Shown here: positions 35,581 to 48,872 of the stretch, piece after piece | How the letters are laid out: each line of letters begins with the position of its first letter | Position numbering within the stretch: the first letter of the stretch is position 1 | Assembly: GCA_947846985.1 (NCBI GenBank) | Contig: CANTUZ010000006.1 | Span: 45,367,707 to 45,431,706, forward strand | Direction: 5' to 3' | Length of the DNA: 64,000 nucleotides | From: Fratercula arctica | Lineage: Eukaryota; Chordata; Aves; Charadriiformes; Alcidae | The notes under the pieces: generated by a model | The model's database searches: none | Seen by the model: only the letters and a program-made list of their open reading frames with translations | Told to the model about the DNA's origin: nothing | Program-made: the position numbers and the translations under genes

Positions 35581-38500
35581 AGCTTACACCTGAGATTTTT
35601 CTTTTCTTGCTAAGCTCCAATTAAATTTAATTCTTTCAGGTTCACCATTACACAGCTTCTAAGTAACCAACCACTAAACTGAGCAAAATTTTTTTTTCTA
35701 CAGGACTGATCACCTCAGACAGAGGTGTGACTCAAAATTACTTTTCCACGATGTATGACTAAAGAAATATTAACTGCAGAGAAATAATAACTTCCTCCAT
35801 TAAATAATGGAAATTTTATATAAGAAGAATATGTAAGAATGGCCATGCTGACTCTGACCAAAGGTAAATCAACAAATGCCAGTGAAGTTTGCAAAAGTAA
35901 AGTAGAATAGCAGGCTAAACATGTAATGTTACAAGTAAAACTTCCCAGCCAGCAAAAAACTTGAGTCTTAATAAGAAGTGGATATTTTTTGTCTTATTGA
36001 CACCCACAGACTTTTTTTCCTTGAATTTGTCCAAGCACTTTTTGTGACCTTGTCGTAAATATTTGGTATCTGGTGCATCTGGCAACAAGATCCATTGCAT
36101 AAGTACATGAGCCATGAAAAACTGTTCCTTTCAGATTGCTTTTGAAGCCACCATCTGCTAGTTGTACACAGGATAGTATAAAGAAAACTGGGCTAATATT
36201 CAAGGCCGGATCCTGACACTTTCCCTCATAAAACTAGACAATTAGATAAGATCAGTTTTAGGTGTTTGTGACACCAGAGACAAGACCACCCCACAACACA
36301 AAACCAAAATCAGGACCCCAAATCTTTAAACCCAGACGAAATAACTCAGAGCTACACTTCGAGATGATTAAGATGAATTTTATCTTTCACACCACTAAGA
36401 ATTTGACTATGTATTTTCTTCTTACTATTCCCGAAACTTTCAGGACAGTTCCCAGCTACCCTCGAAATTTTTGCTTGGTGATGGAGTAGCTTTTTCACTC
36501 TGTGTGCTTTCCTCCTCTGTTGATGCAACACGTACTGTCTTTTATCTTCCCACAAAGTACTCCAAGTAAAACAGCTTTTAGCTCTGCTTAAAAAGAAGAG
36601 GGGGAAAGGCCCCTCTTCTTTCACGCACCTCAGTGGGAATGTACCAGATCAGGAATTGTTCTAACACAAGAAATGCGACGCTCCCACTGGGGAGCTGGTA
36701 CCGTCCTGGCTTGTGGATCATACTTTTGTTGCAGATGACATGCTGCACAGTTACTTTCTCTGCTAAATTACTCTCCTGAAGAATACAACCAGATTTTTAG
36801 CTATCAAAAATCCCAGTACTACTCTTATAGCCTGCTTCTGTGCATCTATTTAGCTGAGATATGAATCTGTCCCTTCAGAAAGAAGGTAATTGTACGTTGG
36901 ACATCTTCAGATTTCCTTCTGTCTAAATTATTAAGAAGCAACTAATACTATGTGAAGTCCAGTGTTTCAGATGAGGTGATAAATGTGAATATAAAACTCC
37001 AGAACATTTACAAAGTCACGCAATAGGGAAAGATCTCCCTGTTTGGAAAGGTTAAAAATTTTGCCCAACAGATCTGTTCAATGCCAGCAACACAAAGTTA
37101 ACTGACAATAAAAGCAAACCTAAGGAAATATTTCAGTTGTAGTTTTAGAAGGCTTATGACACAATCCATCACCAAAGTCTATTATGGATATTCGAAAACT
37201 ACAGGGTAAAAGGTAAATTTCTGCCATGGATTAAAAACTATTCACAAGATAGAGAAAACAAAGGAGAAGAAAAAAGATCTAATTCTTGACACACAGAGAG
37301 GTTAATATGGAGTGCCCCAAGACTTGCTGCTGGGACTGATTTGTGTCACTTTAAATCACCGGCATAATGCAAAAAGTACTGGCTTACTCAGCAAATATTC
37401 TGCACTTCTCTATTGGCAATGAAGACTTGTGCTTGCTTGCTTTAGATCAGGCTCCTGGGTCTGTATGCCTTAACTTGTGATAGCACCCGCAAGACTATCA
37501 GGGCACACAAAGAGGAAGCTTAATCTCGATGTGGTTACACTTCAGTAGAAATGTCCCAAGGGGAGAATCTGTGTTACTTGCGATTGCTCATAAATCAGAA
37601 CAAAGACAATTTTTCTTTTAAACCATTCCGTTAGTCTGAAGCTCTGCAAGGCAGATAAAACATACTTTTTGCCTTGTATATTGAAAAAATGTGGGAACCA
37701 TGCTGCTACTGTGGAAAACATTGCTATTATGTCTGAATGAATGGCATGCAGCATCAAAAAGTTTCTTTAAATCACAAGTAAACTCCGTCCTAAAGGTTTA
37801 AGAAATATCATGCATGTATGCAGATATTTAGCATGGAAGTAAATGGTATACAACTAATTTTTCAGTAAATGTAGCCAACTGGAGAAAATAGTAGAGGAAG
37901 TTCCATGCAGATGAAGATTCCTGAATCTACCAATACAGATACTAATGGATTCATAGATGGTTGTTTCACTCTCAAAAAAAAAAAGATAAAAATAATCAAA
38001 ACAACTCAGTAAAAATGTCTGCTTATTCTTCAAAAGCAGCCAAAAATGGTTAATGTGTTCCAAGCGACTGACGGCAAAAAGATAAAGTCCAATTAAAAAG
38101 TCTGCTGTTATTTCACATCCTCTTGATTTTGAATTCAATTTCAATGATATCACAGAAAACATTCAGAAGAAGCAAAACAGAAATGTCATCTAGGCAACAA
38201 GAGCTTTGAAAAGTGTAAAAACAGTTTTACACATGGTTCTGCTCCTCTTTTGACCAGCAAACCCAGCAAAAGTCTTTCAACTGTGCAGTGTCTCAAAAGC
38301 TGAAAAGCTGCCGTGGTCGCACTGATTAGAGAAATCTGACTCAATTATCCAGTGGACATATATCAAGATAAAAATACTGAGTACAATGAAAAGTCATGAT
38401 TCAGAGCATTAATTGATTAACAGTCGGTTCAGCCAAAAAGTTGTCTTCATGGTGTATTTCATAGTTAGGCATCATGGCAGGGGGAATTGGCAGAAAACAA

Positions 38501-40506
38501 AGTTGAACATTTAATTTCTATTGTCAGTTGATGAAGCAATGATCTCGGAAAATCAGTTGCCTTATGCCAATGGGTATTGATATATGTGACTATGGAATAT
38601 TTTCATTTGTGTTATGAATAATGCTGCCTAGTGTAGAACACCTAAAATATCTCATTTTTCTAAAAATGTGATTGGAAGCCTTCCCAGCTTGCACGGTACA
38701 TTTGCACTTTTGAGAATGATGTAGAATGGAAGTCAATAATTGTACTTTATTTCAAGTTGTGTGTAGCACGTGCAAACATGCACCTTTTATTCACAATGCA
38801 AGATTAGCAGTTGGGAAGCGTTGATGGTCCCTGTAGAGGAACTGATGGAAATCAGGAGTTGATATCCACCTAGAAAGGAATTCAGTAAGTATCCTTGTTC
38901 TTTATCGGTATTGGTAAGAGTAGCTATGAAATTAAAAAAAAAAATATGTCCACAATATTTTAAAAATATGTATTTTTCAGTGTCTCCTTTTCCTTTCTCT
39001 TGTTCTCAAATACATGGATTAAGGTAAGGCTGAGGTTACTGGTTTGTTTTGTTAGAAACGTAGCATCTCAGTTTGCTCAGTGTCACTTAGCTGATAAGAA
39101 CACAGTTTAATCAAGTTAGAAGGCCTACTAACCATGATAATCTCAAAAGCATCTGACTGCTGGGGCCGGCTGGTAGCTTCTGCCCACTTTTTTTTTGCTT
39201 CTGAACTTGCGTTTTAAAAAAAAAATAGATTTCTTTCACAGCAAAATTCCTTAAGACTTCCTGCTCATCATGTCCAGACCTCTACTGCTATAAGAAATCA
39301 TTATATGTTCTTTGACTCGTTACTTGATTAAGCATAATTTTGTAGTTTCTTCCTCACTTTACTCCTAATGGAAGAGCATTTGACAATCTCAATCACTTGT
39401 GATTAGAAATCTTACTCCCATTTCCAGAATAAATATGTACAAAACTATTTTTATTATGAGTGTTAATTACATTTTCCCCTCTTGGATATTTCTTTGTGGT
39501 TAAATTGGTAAGGAAACATCTGCAACAGCTGCATCATTTTTCTAAGCTACGCCAACCTGTTTCAGTCTATCAGAATTTTGGGGGATAGAAAGAATTTACT
39601 TCCCCCTCACCATCCAAGGAAACCTTATCCACCCTGTCCCTGTTTGAAAGCATCACTCTTGACACAGAGGGATCAGAAATACATGCATCATTATTGGAAA
39701 GTACATCAATATCTTATGCTTCATGTCTTATTTCTATACAGCTATTCCAATGAACCTATTCTAGATTAACCAGAGCTGTCAAATTCTATTCTTTGTCCCT
39801 GAGTGCATGACTTGGTTTGATTTGACATTACAAAACCAAATAAGCTTACATGATAGTTCGAGATGAACAAAAAAGTAGGAATACCAGGAAGCCCTCTGAG
39901 ACGTAAGATCTGCTTTCTGACTACTCTGCCACGTTTCCTTGTCTGCTCTGATTGGGTACAGGGCTCGTTATCTTGGGTTTGGAAGCCACCAACAGCAGCA
40001 GCAAGCTGTGTGCTGGTAACTGTGTTATTATAGTCTTACTTGAAAAAGAAACCGAATCCACAACCTTTTCAGCATTGCAGAATGATGTACTTATTTGAAA
40101 ATAGAATCCGTACTTTTCCTTCCCCAGCCTATCAGCCATTCTAAAACTTCATCTTGTTTCTTTGAGGTCAAGCTAGTAGAGAGCAGTATATCAAAAATGA
40201 CAGAGCTCTTCAAATACTTTTGAAAAGTAATTATTCTACACAGAAATGAAGGGCCACTGGACTGTCCAGAGTCATTCCTTCTGCCTACCTCACTTGGTTT
40301 ACAGGAACCCCAGTGCCTTTTCTTCCCTCCGGGCTCCTCGACTCAGCCCTGTTTTGGGTGAGAGACATGAGGGAAGACCATTTCTTAACCAGAGAAACTC
40401 TGGGAACAGGGATAAACAAGCAAAGGAAGTAAAAGCAGGGCAGGTGGTGCAAAGTAGGGTTGGGATGACCAGGAGAGAGTATCAAGACTCCAGTGAATAT
40501 CAAGCA
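35581..40506. other. Intergenic DNA, no gene recognised
   Basis: AT-rich sequence. Apart from the fossil reverse-transcriptase piece at 37149-37367, I see no exon, RNA gene or young repeat. Confidence 0.6.
37149..37367 (+). mobile_element. Fossil non-LTR reverse transcriptase fragment (CR1/L2 type)
   Basis: Plus-strand frame from 37149 reads KAYDTIHHQSLL, then FLPWIKNY, then WSAPRLAAGTD. This follows the RT palm order KAFDTVxHxxLL, LxWIxxYL, GVPQGSVLGP of CR1/L2-like LINEs. One stop interrupts it at 37287-37289, and the catalytic YADD region is not recognisable. It is a dead, old copy; CR1 versus L2 cannot be decided by eye. Confidence 0.65.
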
Positions 40507-40806
40507 AGGTGGGGGTCAGTCTCTTCTCCCAAGTAACAGGCGATAGGACAAGAGGAAACGGCCTCATGTTGCGCCAAGGGAGGTTTAGATTGGATATTAT
40601 AAAAAATTTCTTCACTGAAAGGGTTGTCAAGCATCGGAGCAGGCTGCCCAGGGAAGTGGTTGAGTCACCATCCCTGGAGGTATTTAAAAGACATGTAGAT
40701 GTAGTGCTGAGGGACATGGTTTAATGGTAACTTGCCAGGGCTGGGTTAATGGTTGGACATGATGATCCTTAAGGTCTCTTCCAACCTAAATGATTCTGTG
40801 ATTCTA
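40507..40806 (+). mobile_element. CR1 LINE, 3' fragment (about 300 bp)
   Basis: Plus-strand CR1 tail starting GGTGGGGGTCAGTCTCTTCT and ending ATTCTGTG ATTCTA. It carries the ORF2 end ([24 protein letters not shown]) and the CR1 3' UTR (TTAATGGTTGGACATGATGA). Confidence 0.94.
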
Positions 40807-43800
40807 AGATCTAATTTGTCCATTTTTTTAAGTGAAGTGGTAATTCAGCACCATCACTAGGTGGTCTACTAACGCAGCCTCTTTGCATGGCACTGAGACA
40901 GGAGGAATTGGGTACCCAGACTTTTTTTCCATGCTTCTGTCTGATTTCCTTCTCCCTGCAGCTTTGCACCGGTATTCCCCTCTGCTAGGTACGAGGCAAA
41001 CTGCGTTGGCTCGAGGTGGGAGGCAACCGTGTTCCCTGCCCACAGCACGCACGCACAAATACACACGCACCCCGCAGTGGAAACCTCTTCAGGTATTTTT
41101 TCTCTTCAGAAAGGTGCTTTGTGCAATTACGTATTGACTGAAAGGATTTTCAGGGGAAAATACATCCAAATTAAAATCAGTCATTTTAAAAACATGGAAG
41201 GAAAATTGCTGTATAACAGTCATATTTCTGCCAGGGAAAAACAGGCATAGAAAGGGAAGAAAAGACTTTCTAAGGGTTTTACAACTGGGAAAGCCTGGGA
41301 ACATTGTTTTTCAGAATTCTTAGAAATGCAATGATTTACTGCTATTGCTCACTAAAACAAGAATGCTGGTTACGGCAGAAGTGCAGAGATGTTTATGCAA
41401 AGATTGGAAAGACGAGGAGCCCCAGGAGGCTGGAGCAGTCTGACAGACCAGTCTGACTTCTCCAGGATCCAAAGACCTCCACACAAACACCGACTGTCCA
41501 AAAGCAAATGTATATAATGGGATTAATCCCAGGAGGAAGAACGCAAAGATTTAACTAACCAGTGCTGCAGGATCACACGTGTTAATCAGCTTAGTTACCT
41601 ACAGCATCGACCTCACTGCTGTACCAGCTAATGATTGACTTCCCCAGTGCCGCAGCCCGTCTCCTGTTGCTGCAGATGGCCTTGGGGTCAGCTGGGAGAA
41701 AAGGCAGGGGAGAAGGGAAGGAGCTGCGCTCAACTCATGCATCACGAGGAAGCCGAAGAAGAAGGAATAGCCACTCCTCAGTGCTCGGCTTCAAGCAGCG
41801 AGCTGTCAGGCACGTTACATTAATAACTGTAATTTGTAACTGCGAAAGCTCCGGGATATCAGCAGTGCCTTGATGAGCTGTGACCAAGGATTAGCTGCCA
41901 AAAGCCTCCTCGCGCAGGAGGAGCTTCCCCAGGCCAGGAAGCACACAGCCTCCCCAGCAAAAGCGAGCAGCACTTTGGAAAGGCACCATCAAGCGACGGT
42001 AAACTTCAGCCCCTGAGTTCTGCTAATCTTGTGGCATGACTGCAGCGCAAAGGAAAATACATTTGAAGTATCAGCCTTATTGCCAACAGTTATGTGCCTG
42101 TGGAGTAGCAGCAAATCAGCTGAGAAGTGTTTGCTCTATTTCTTCTGTTTATAACATGCCTCGCACAAAAGACATCTGACAGCACTATCAGCTAGAGAGA
42201 AATAGCAGCAAACTGCGGAGTAATTTTACATGCATTTATTATGGCTGGATTTTTGGTGATAGGAAAATTCCCAGTGGGATCTAGGAGATGCAAGCAACTG
42301 ACATTTAAAGCATTTTAATACCACCTTGACGTCCCGCTAACACTTTGAAGAGAAAAAAGTACATGCAGTTTCATTCCACACGGATGCATAATTTTATCTC
42401 ATTCAGTTTACTCAACCAATGCTAATTCTCCCTCCAATATTACGGTGCAATTTTAAGGCTGACATTTATTTCTTTGACCGTGATAGATTTAGATGATGTC
42501 TTTTCCTCCTCTGCAGTGCTGCTAATTCCTACACCAGTCCCCTTTGCACAGGGCTGACCCCACACAAGCTGGGTACAAACCACCTCCTTGCTTTTGCCTT
42601 TCCACATGTCCGTATGTATTGTAGAGTCACTCGGTGTCCTCCCCCCCCACCCTGTGACACAGAGGTGTCTATATGCCCCTTTTGTGGTTGTCCAAGACAA
42701 GATTATTTAGTAGCAAAATATAATAGTAAAGTATTGCAATACATTTAACTGCCTGTTCATTCTCCTAGAGCACATTCTGCATTTTCAACAATAAAGAACA
42801 CAGAAAGGACCAGCAACTTGCCATTTTTTAGGCATCAGCAGTTAGTTAATTCTCGTTTGGGGTTCCCACAGAGCAAGACCCCCAGTTTCCTGCTTAACAT
42901 CATTTGTCTGTCCTCTGTGCGCAGCACAAAGCACTGGGCAAGATAGGTCTAGCAGCCTCTTCCAGCCTTTGGGTGCAATTCGGTTCATTTGCTTTGGGTG
43001 CTTTGGGACGAGCATGGCTGACTGCAGCCGTGAACACCCTGCAGCTCTTCGGTTCCGGTGCCCAGCGGCGATCTCTGCAGGACCGGCAGCCGCTGAGGGA
43101 GGGGACAGTCCAGAGTTCAGGACTAGAGGACACCCAAAGCATCCAGAGCCCCCCCCCCCGCCGTGGAGCCGACGGGTCCGGCTGGCGCTGCTCTCATCGT
43201 TTGCCCGTTAAAATGTTAGACTCGTGACATTGGCACCAAATTACCACAGAAACGGAGCAGGGGAGGAGGAGGGCAATAGCACGTATTTGTTTATTTACTC
43301 TAACCTCCCTGTCTGACCAAATCAACGCTTCCACCTCTCCCCCTTTTACTACTCTTTTACCTGAAAAGGAAGCAGAAAAGACCAACCTCAAAAGCTGATT
43401 TTCCCGTCTTGCTGCTTCTTTCTTTGAATAAAAGAGCTTGCTCAGGCCAAGAACACGACTACCAAGTAGCCAAACTACTTATATCCGCAATTGCCGGTTT
43501 ACCTGCTGTCAGATAAGCACCAGGTTAAGGAGCCAGGAACATCACATGACTCAAAAGATATGCTCCTTTTTATATGTAAATAACGTACTGAAGTAATGAC
43601 AGTTTGGCAAACAACTGAAGGAAACACACACATTTCTGTGCAGCTTTGTTTACACTTCTGTGCATTTCCCATTTTGCTGAGACCTTTGCCTATTATAGTG
43701 TATTTTTACAGCTGCTGATAGGACAGGAGTTTTTTGTTTGTTTTGAAATTCTTTCCAAGAACCAAAACAAGTATACGTGGATTTCATTCTTTTTTTCTCT

Positions 43801-46289
43801 TTAACTTTTTGCAGTTTTAATTCACAGGGTGGGTTTGTCATTTGAGTGGAACGTGCTAGATTCCACATTGCTTTTATTAGAAATAAAGAAGCATTAAAAC
43901 CTAACGTGACGCTGGGGTAGCCACCCAACTCATTTATTCAATTTTCATCTCCGGTATTGCATGGCTGACTGAGCGTGGGGTGTCAACTCTGTGCTCGGGA
44001 CTGAGAAAGGGCTCTGCCTTCTGGTCAGCCAGCTGTTGTGGCATTGAACTACGTTCGTTTCCACTTCCAGTTTCCTGATGAAAAAGAAAACAATTATTTG
44101 TTTTGGTGTGTTTGTTTTGGTTTTTTTGTTCGGTTCGTTGGTTGGTTGGTTTTTTTGGTTTGTTTTTTTTTGTTTTGTTTTTTTGTTTTTTTTGTTTTTT
44201 TTTAAATTAGTATTTTCTGTGAGTATTTTAATTGAATAAGAATCCCCAAATTTTACTCCGGAAATAGAATGTCTGAAAAGTAATTCAGGTTGAAGGGACT
44301 CCGCTGTTCAGTTCTCAGTGAATCTGCAACGTGGTCACTCTCACGTTGTCACTTGATTGTATCCTCAGTCCTGGATGTATTTGCCATCTGCATTATAAAC
44401 TCTTAAGTTCGAGCCATTTACGTCCTGAGTTTTGGCACAAACAACACACGGAAGTTAAGCTGGAGATAACATTTGACTCACTCCAGCTGCTCACATGATC
44501 ACTCTAGGGTTAAAGAGCATGTTGCTACTATGCTCATGATTCCATTAAGTGAAACATAAACATCTTAAAGAGTTCAAATGTGACCACGTCCTAAGCTGCG
44601 GGGGGAGACTGGAGCCACGCTTCCTTCAATGGCAAATTACAAATGGGTGTTTGCAGCAGATGTAGGCACAGCCACACCAGCACCATGTTTAGCTAATTAG
44701 GCTAATGCTGATGGTTAACCAGTAACACCAGAAATTGTGGGTGACACAGACTATAAGCCTTTTGAAGGAGAGGGCTGGGGCCTAGGTGGGTCTTCTAGGT
44801 GCTGCCAACTGGTTTTCCAGTTTTAGATCTGTGTTGGCAGATCTTTGTTGATGGCTGTTGTTCTGTGACCTTTCAAGCAGACAGGTCTTTCCCCCCATTA
44901 CAAGCTGGTGCCTTGCTGTAGCAAGCAGAGGGACATCCTAAACATGGTGTTTCTCTGCTCAGACTCTGACCGGACCCACCCATGGTATGTTTCTCCTCAA
45001 GAACGATCCAGTTCAGTACCACCACATCCAATCAGGACTCTTTATTTAAAGGTATGTATATTTAAGACATAAAAATACAGATGCATTTTTAGCTTCCAGT
45101 GATACAGTGGTGAAAAGAGCTTAAGGGACACCAAAGGAGGCTCCCGTGAGCGGAGCGCTGGGTGAAGCTGATGAGTGCAGCAGGCGTGTGATTGCCAAGC
45201 AAAGAGATGAACATGCTCTCAGAGGAAAGCTGGCCCAGGAAAAAGAGTTTTTAGGATGAGGAGCTCATTAGGAAACCAGACTGGACTTTCTGAGTTGGGG
45301 TTTCTGTTTATTTCTATAGTATTTAAGAAAACATGGCTTGGTTTATGTAACTTGTAAATAAATGTTGTTGCACCTAGGAAATGCTTCACTGATGCCAACA
45401 GTATATTATTTTTTTTAGAAGCGGGCTGCTGGGGTTACTTATTCTGATTATTACTCTGTGAACACTGAGACCGTAATATCTCACCTATGGATATTAGACT
45501 TATTTTATATACATTAAGATAGTCTGGCTTTCGGTATTTTAATTTGGAAGCATAATCTACACACACTTCAGAGGACTTTATTGGCACTTTTGATCCTTGA
45601 CCTGTTTATATAGTAATTATTAACTAGCTTAATTCTGAGAACTGTGTTCACATTATGTTTTTACACAAGACATTTTGGCATGATAAAACGATGCCTATAA
45701 CAAGTCAAGGTTGTTTTCACTCAACCAAAACAGCAATATTAATTCTAAATTCAGTATAAACAAGAAATAGAATAAATGTTTTCCAAGTAGAAGAACAAAC
45801 CTGGCAAGGAATAAAACACACTCATGCTTTTAAGTGCATAATACAAGCGTGCAGAAACACAGAATTTCAGTTTTGAAGAGTGTCAGAACATCTTACAGTC
45901 TATGGTTTATGTATTTTTCCCTTTCATTTTGAGTTAATTCTTCATTTTAACCAGCCTTAATCTGTTTAATTTTAGGAATTTATAATCTGTGCATGTATAC
46001 AAGCCTCAATTTTATTGGAGTCTGAGTTGGGACCGACTCTGCCTTTTCAGACATGTGCAAATCAGAGCAGTTACTGACTGAATTTACCCCAGGATAAGCT
46101 AAAAGCACAGAAACACCCCACTACTAACTTAATCTGACTCACATAATAGCAAGACTCCATTGATGTCAATGATGCTATCATAGTTTGTGTAAGGATCAGA
46201 AAAATTACCGGTTTTAATAACCTACTATTAGATGATTTTTCACATCAGTGCTTCCTTGAGTTCAAGTCAAGAAAGTCATCTCCTAAACT
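40807..46289. other. Intergenic DNA with CpG-rich block and T/G-rich tract
   Basis: Includes a moderately GC-rich zone (about 41630-43215), with the CpG-dense core at 42990-43215, and a T/G low-complexity tract at 44099-44204. No coding exon recognised. Confidence 0.6.
44099..44204. repeat. T/G-rich low-complexity tract
   Basis: About 105 bases made almost only of T with G (GTTT, GGTT and TTTTTTTG units). The opposite strand would read as A/C-rich, CAAA-type repeats. Confidence 0.92.
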
Positions 46290-46760
46290 ATACCTGAATA
46301 AACCAAACACATTCAGTTTCTTAACTTTCTCTCTATAAAACAGGTTTTCCAGACATCCTACCATCCTTTTTCTGAACATTTCCAATTTTCATTATCAGTC
46401 TGGAAATTAGGCTGCAGGATTAAAAAGATTGTTCCAATAATTCTTGCCAATGCTGCATGGACACATGCCACCACTTCCCTGTTTTTTCTTCTTCTTGACC
46501 TGTTTATGCCTTCAGGTGTTGTGTTGTTGCTCTTTCTTGCAGTATTATGCTAATACTTTATATTCAGCTTGTTATCTATGATCCTTGTTTCTGCAGTGCA
46601 GCATATGTTGTTTTTCCTAAGCATATATATATAAAACATTGCAGATGTACAAAACATGTTTGTCTATATTAAAGTATATCTGATTTACACTTAGACATGG
46701 CAAGCCCTCCCCAGTATTTCTTTAACCCATGATTCGTTTCACATTATTATCAAATCAAGA
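46290..46760 (-). mobile_element. Ancient CR1 remnant
   Basis: Read on plus, it follows the reverse complement of the CR1 ORF2 3' half in order: ACAGGTTTTCCAGACATCCT, then TTCCAATAATTCTTGCCAAT, GTTTATGCC, TTCAGCTTGTTATCTATGAT, then TTTCTGCAGTGCAGC. It is riddled with small indels and cannot be translated. The match rests on recalled consensus text of ancient amniote CR1. Confidence 0.7.
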
Positions 46761-47849
46761 CAGACTCCTGTCAGAAACAGCCAGAAACTAGGTTTCAATG
46801 TGTTTTACCATAGACTGTAGTAGTGTGTAAAGTCTAAAAATAGTGGTTTAATGTTGCCGAAGTCTACTGCTGATCATGAAAAATGGTGAGTGAAGTCCTA
46901 TACTTTAACACATACTGAGATCTGACATGGTATAGAACCTCCACTGGTGTTAATAATCACGCTGACATCAAAATGAACAAACTTGTGATCATTATATCAC
47001 GTAAGAATCAGTATTCCCGAAGTTTACAAATATTTGTCTGTATTTTAAAATGCCTCTCTCACACTGAAAGAAAAACCTTCCTTATTTGTCATGTGAAATT
47101 TGCCTTTGCTTCCTACATTTGGTAGAGAGCTTGGAACCAAAATAGAGAGGGTGGAAAATGGCAGAAGTTGCTGAACAGAAATAGCTACCTCCCCTACCAT
47201 GAACTGTTATGGAATAAAAGTCAGCCTTTACATTTTCTGTTTGCTTAATATTTTTGAGTTGAACTCTTTGCATGTGAATGAGTGGGCCCATGCAAATAAA
47301 CAAATTTATTAGTGGTCTTTAGTGTTATGAATAGTTTTAGAAACTAAAGCCTTAAGAAAAGAATGTGGTCCAGAGCAGAAAAACCTCTGAAAAGAAGTCT
47401 TGTATCACCTATAGACGGTATTTCTAGCAGAAGAAAGAGTAACCTAAAACAAATCACGGTAAAAAAATTCCTCTGCTAACAAATCTTTGGGTTATTGTTA
47501 CAAATATTCCCATTTACATTACAGTAAAACCTTGTTTGCCTCTAAGCAGAGCAAAACAGTTTAAAGAGGTTGACGTGAATACTAGATTTGAGAAAGGGCT
47601 GTAATCTTAATCAGAGAGGGGTGACAGTGGAGAGAAGATTACATTATCAAAAGATACGAAGAGTGTTTATTCATTTTTAAGAACAATTTATCCTATGCTA
47701 TTTCTGCATCTCCTGATACAGGCTTTAAAACATACAGAACTTGCACAGCAAGAGGCTGGAAAGAAGATACTAGTCTTTTTAAGATAGATATATTTCATAG
47801 CGTCGTGGGGAATAGAGAAGATTACTCTCTGCATTTCAATAGCTAGCAT
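46761..47849. other. Spacer between two ancient CR1 remnants
   Basis: AT-rich DNA with no recognisable content. It may contain further, unreadable CR1 sequence. Confidence 0.5.
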
Positions 47850-48872
47850 TCAATCTGATTTTTAAAAGTCCCAAACCATATGACTTCCATCTCTTCTATT
47901 ATTCAACAGTTTAATATGCTGCATTTCCTGATATTTACATCAGATGTCTTTCATCCCTTAAAATATATTCCCCTTCCCTGTTAAAATTGTACTTCCATAT
48001 AATGAAGTGAATAATTATTACCCTTTCTATAAGCTTATGTCCTCAGACACTTGAAAGCTGTTATTGTGTTCCTGCTTATTCCTTATTTGGCAAAATTATA
48101 ACCACTTAATTCTCTTCATTTTTCTTTCCACTTCATTTCTCACAAAAACCTCTAATTCTTTATTCTGTCTCTTCTCTGATTTCCTTCCAACTTCACATCT
48201 TTCTGGGAGAGCATTTCTTATAATGCTTCCAATAGCCACGACAAGGTTGCAGAAAATCCTTGCTTTGTGACTGCCATCTGTGTCCAAAATCCTTTGAAGT
48301 CTGTGGCTGGACTTCCACTGGGTGCAAAGGGCACTGGATTCTAAACTGGCATTTTATTTTTTATAATTCTTGTAATATCCTCCAGCTCTCTTATTCATTG
48401 CTACTGTTGCATTTCCTACAGTGCTTATTCTAATCGTTTGTCTTCCAATTGGCTATATGTTTTATGTTGGGTTCAGTAAAATATTTTTACTCCTTTGAAT
48501 CTATTTTGGCCATGCTTCATCCGTGTTTCTTATCAGTCCCTTTTTATTCACTCTCCTGACTGACATTTCAAATCCTCTAGAATGAGCATAATCTGTGCAT
48601 TTCATTAAGATATTACTTTTTTCTAAATCATTAATGAAGATAGAAAATAAGCTCAGACTAACAATCAGCACAGGTTACCCCGCTGGACATTTCCAACCAT
48701 CTTTTTACACAGCTGTTTATTGCAATTTTTTCTAATTGTCTTTTAGCCAATATTCAATCCACACACAATTATCTCCAGCCAAGCTGACTTGAATTTTTCA
48801 ATTTAGATTTCATGAGACAGTGTCAAATGCTTCACTGAAATCCAAATATCTGTCAATGCCTTTACTGATTTG
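47850..48872 (-). mobile_element. Ancient CR1 remnant with reverse-transcriptase fossil
   Basis: The right part (about 48590-48872), read on minus, gives a decayed RT with DFSEAFDTVS and, further on, FSIFINDLEK, both RT landmarks. The left part (47850-48210) matches the later ORF2 region (plus text CAACAGTTTAATATGCTGCA and TTCCTGATATTTACATCAG). Several stops and indels are present. It has the same orientation as the remnant at 46290-46760. The middle (48210-48560) is not recognisable by eye. Confidence 0.72.
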
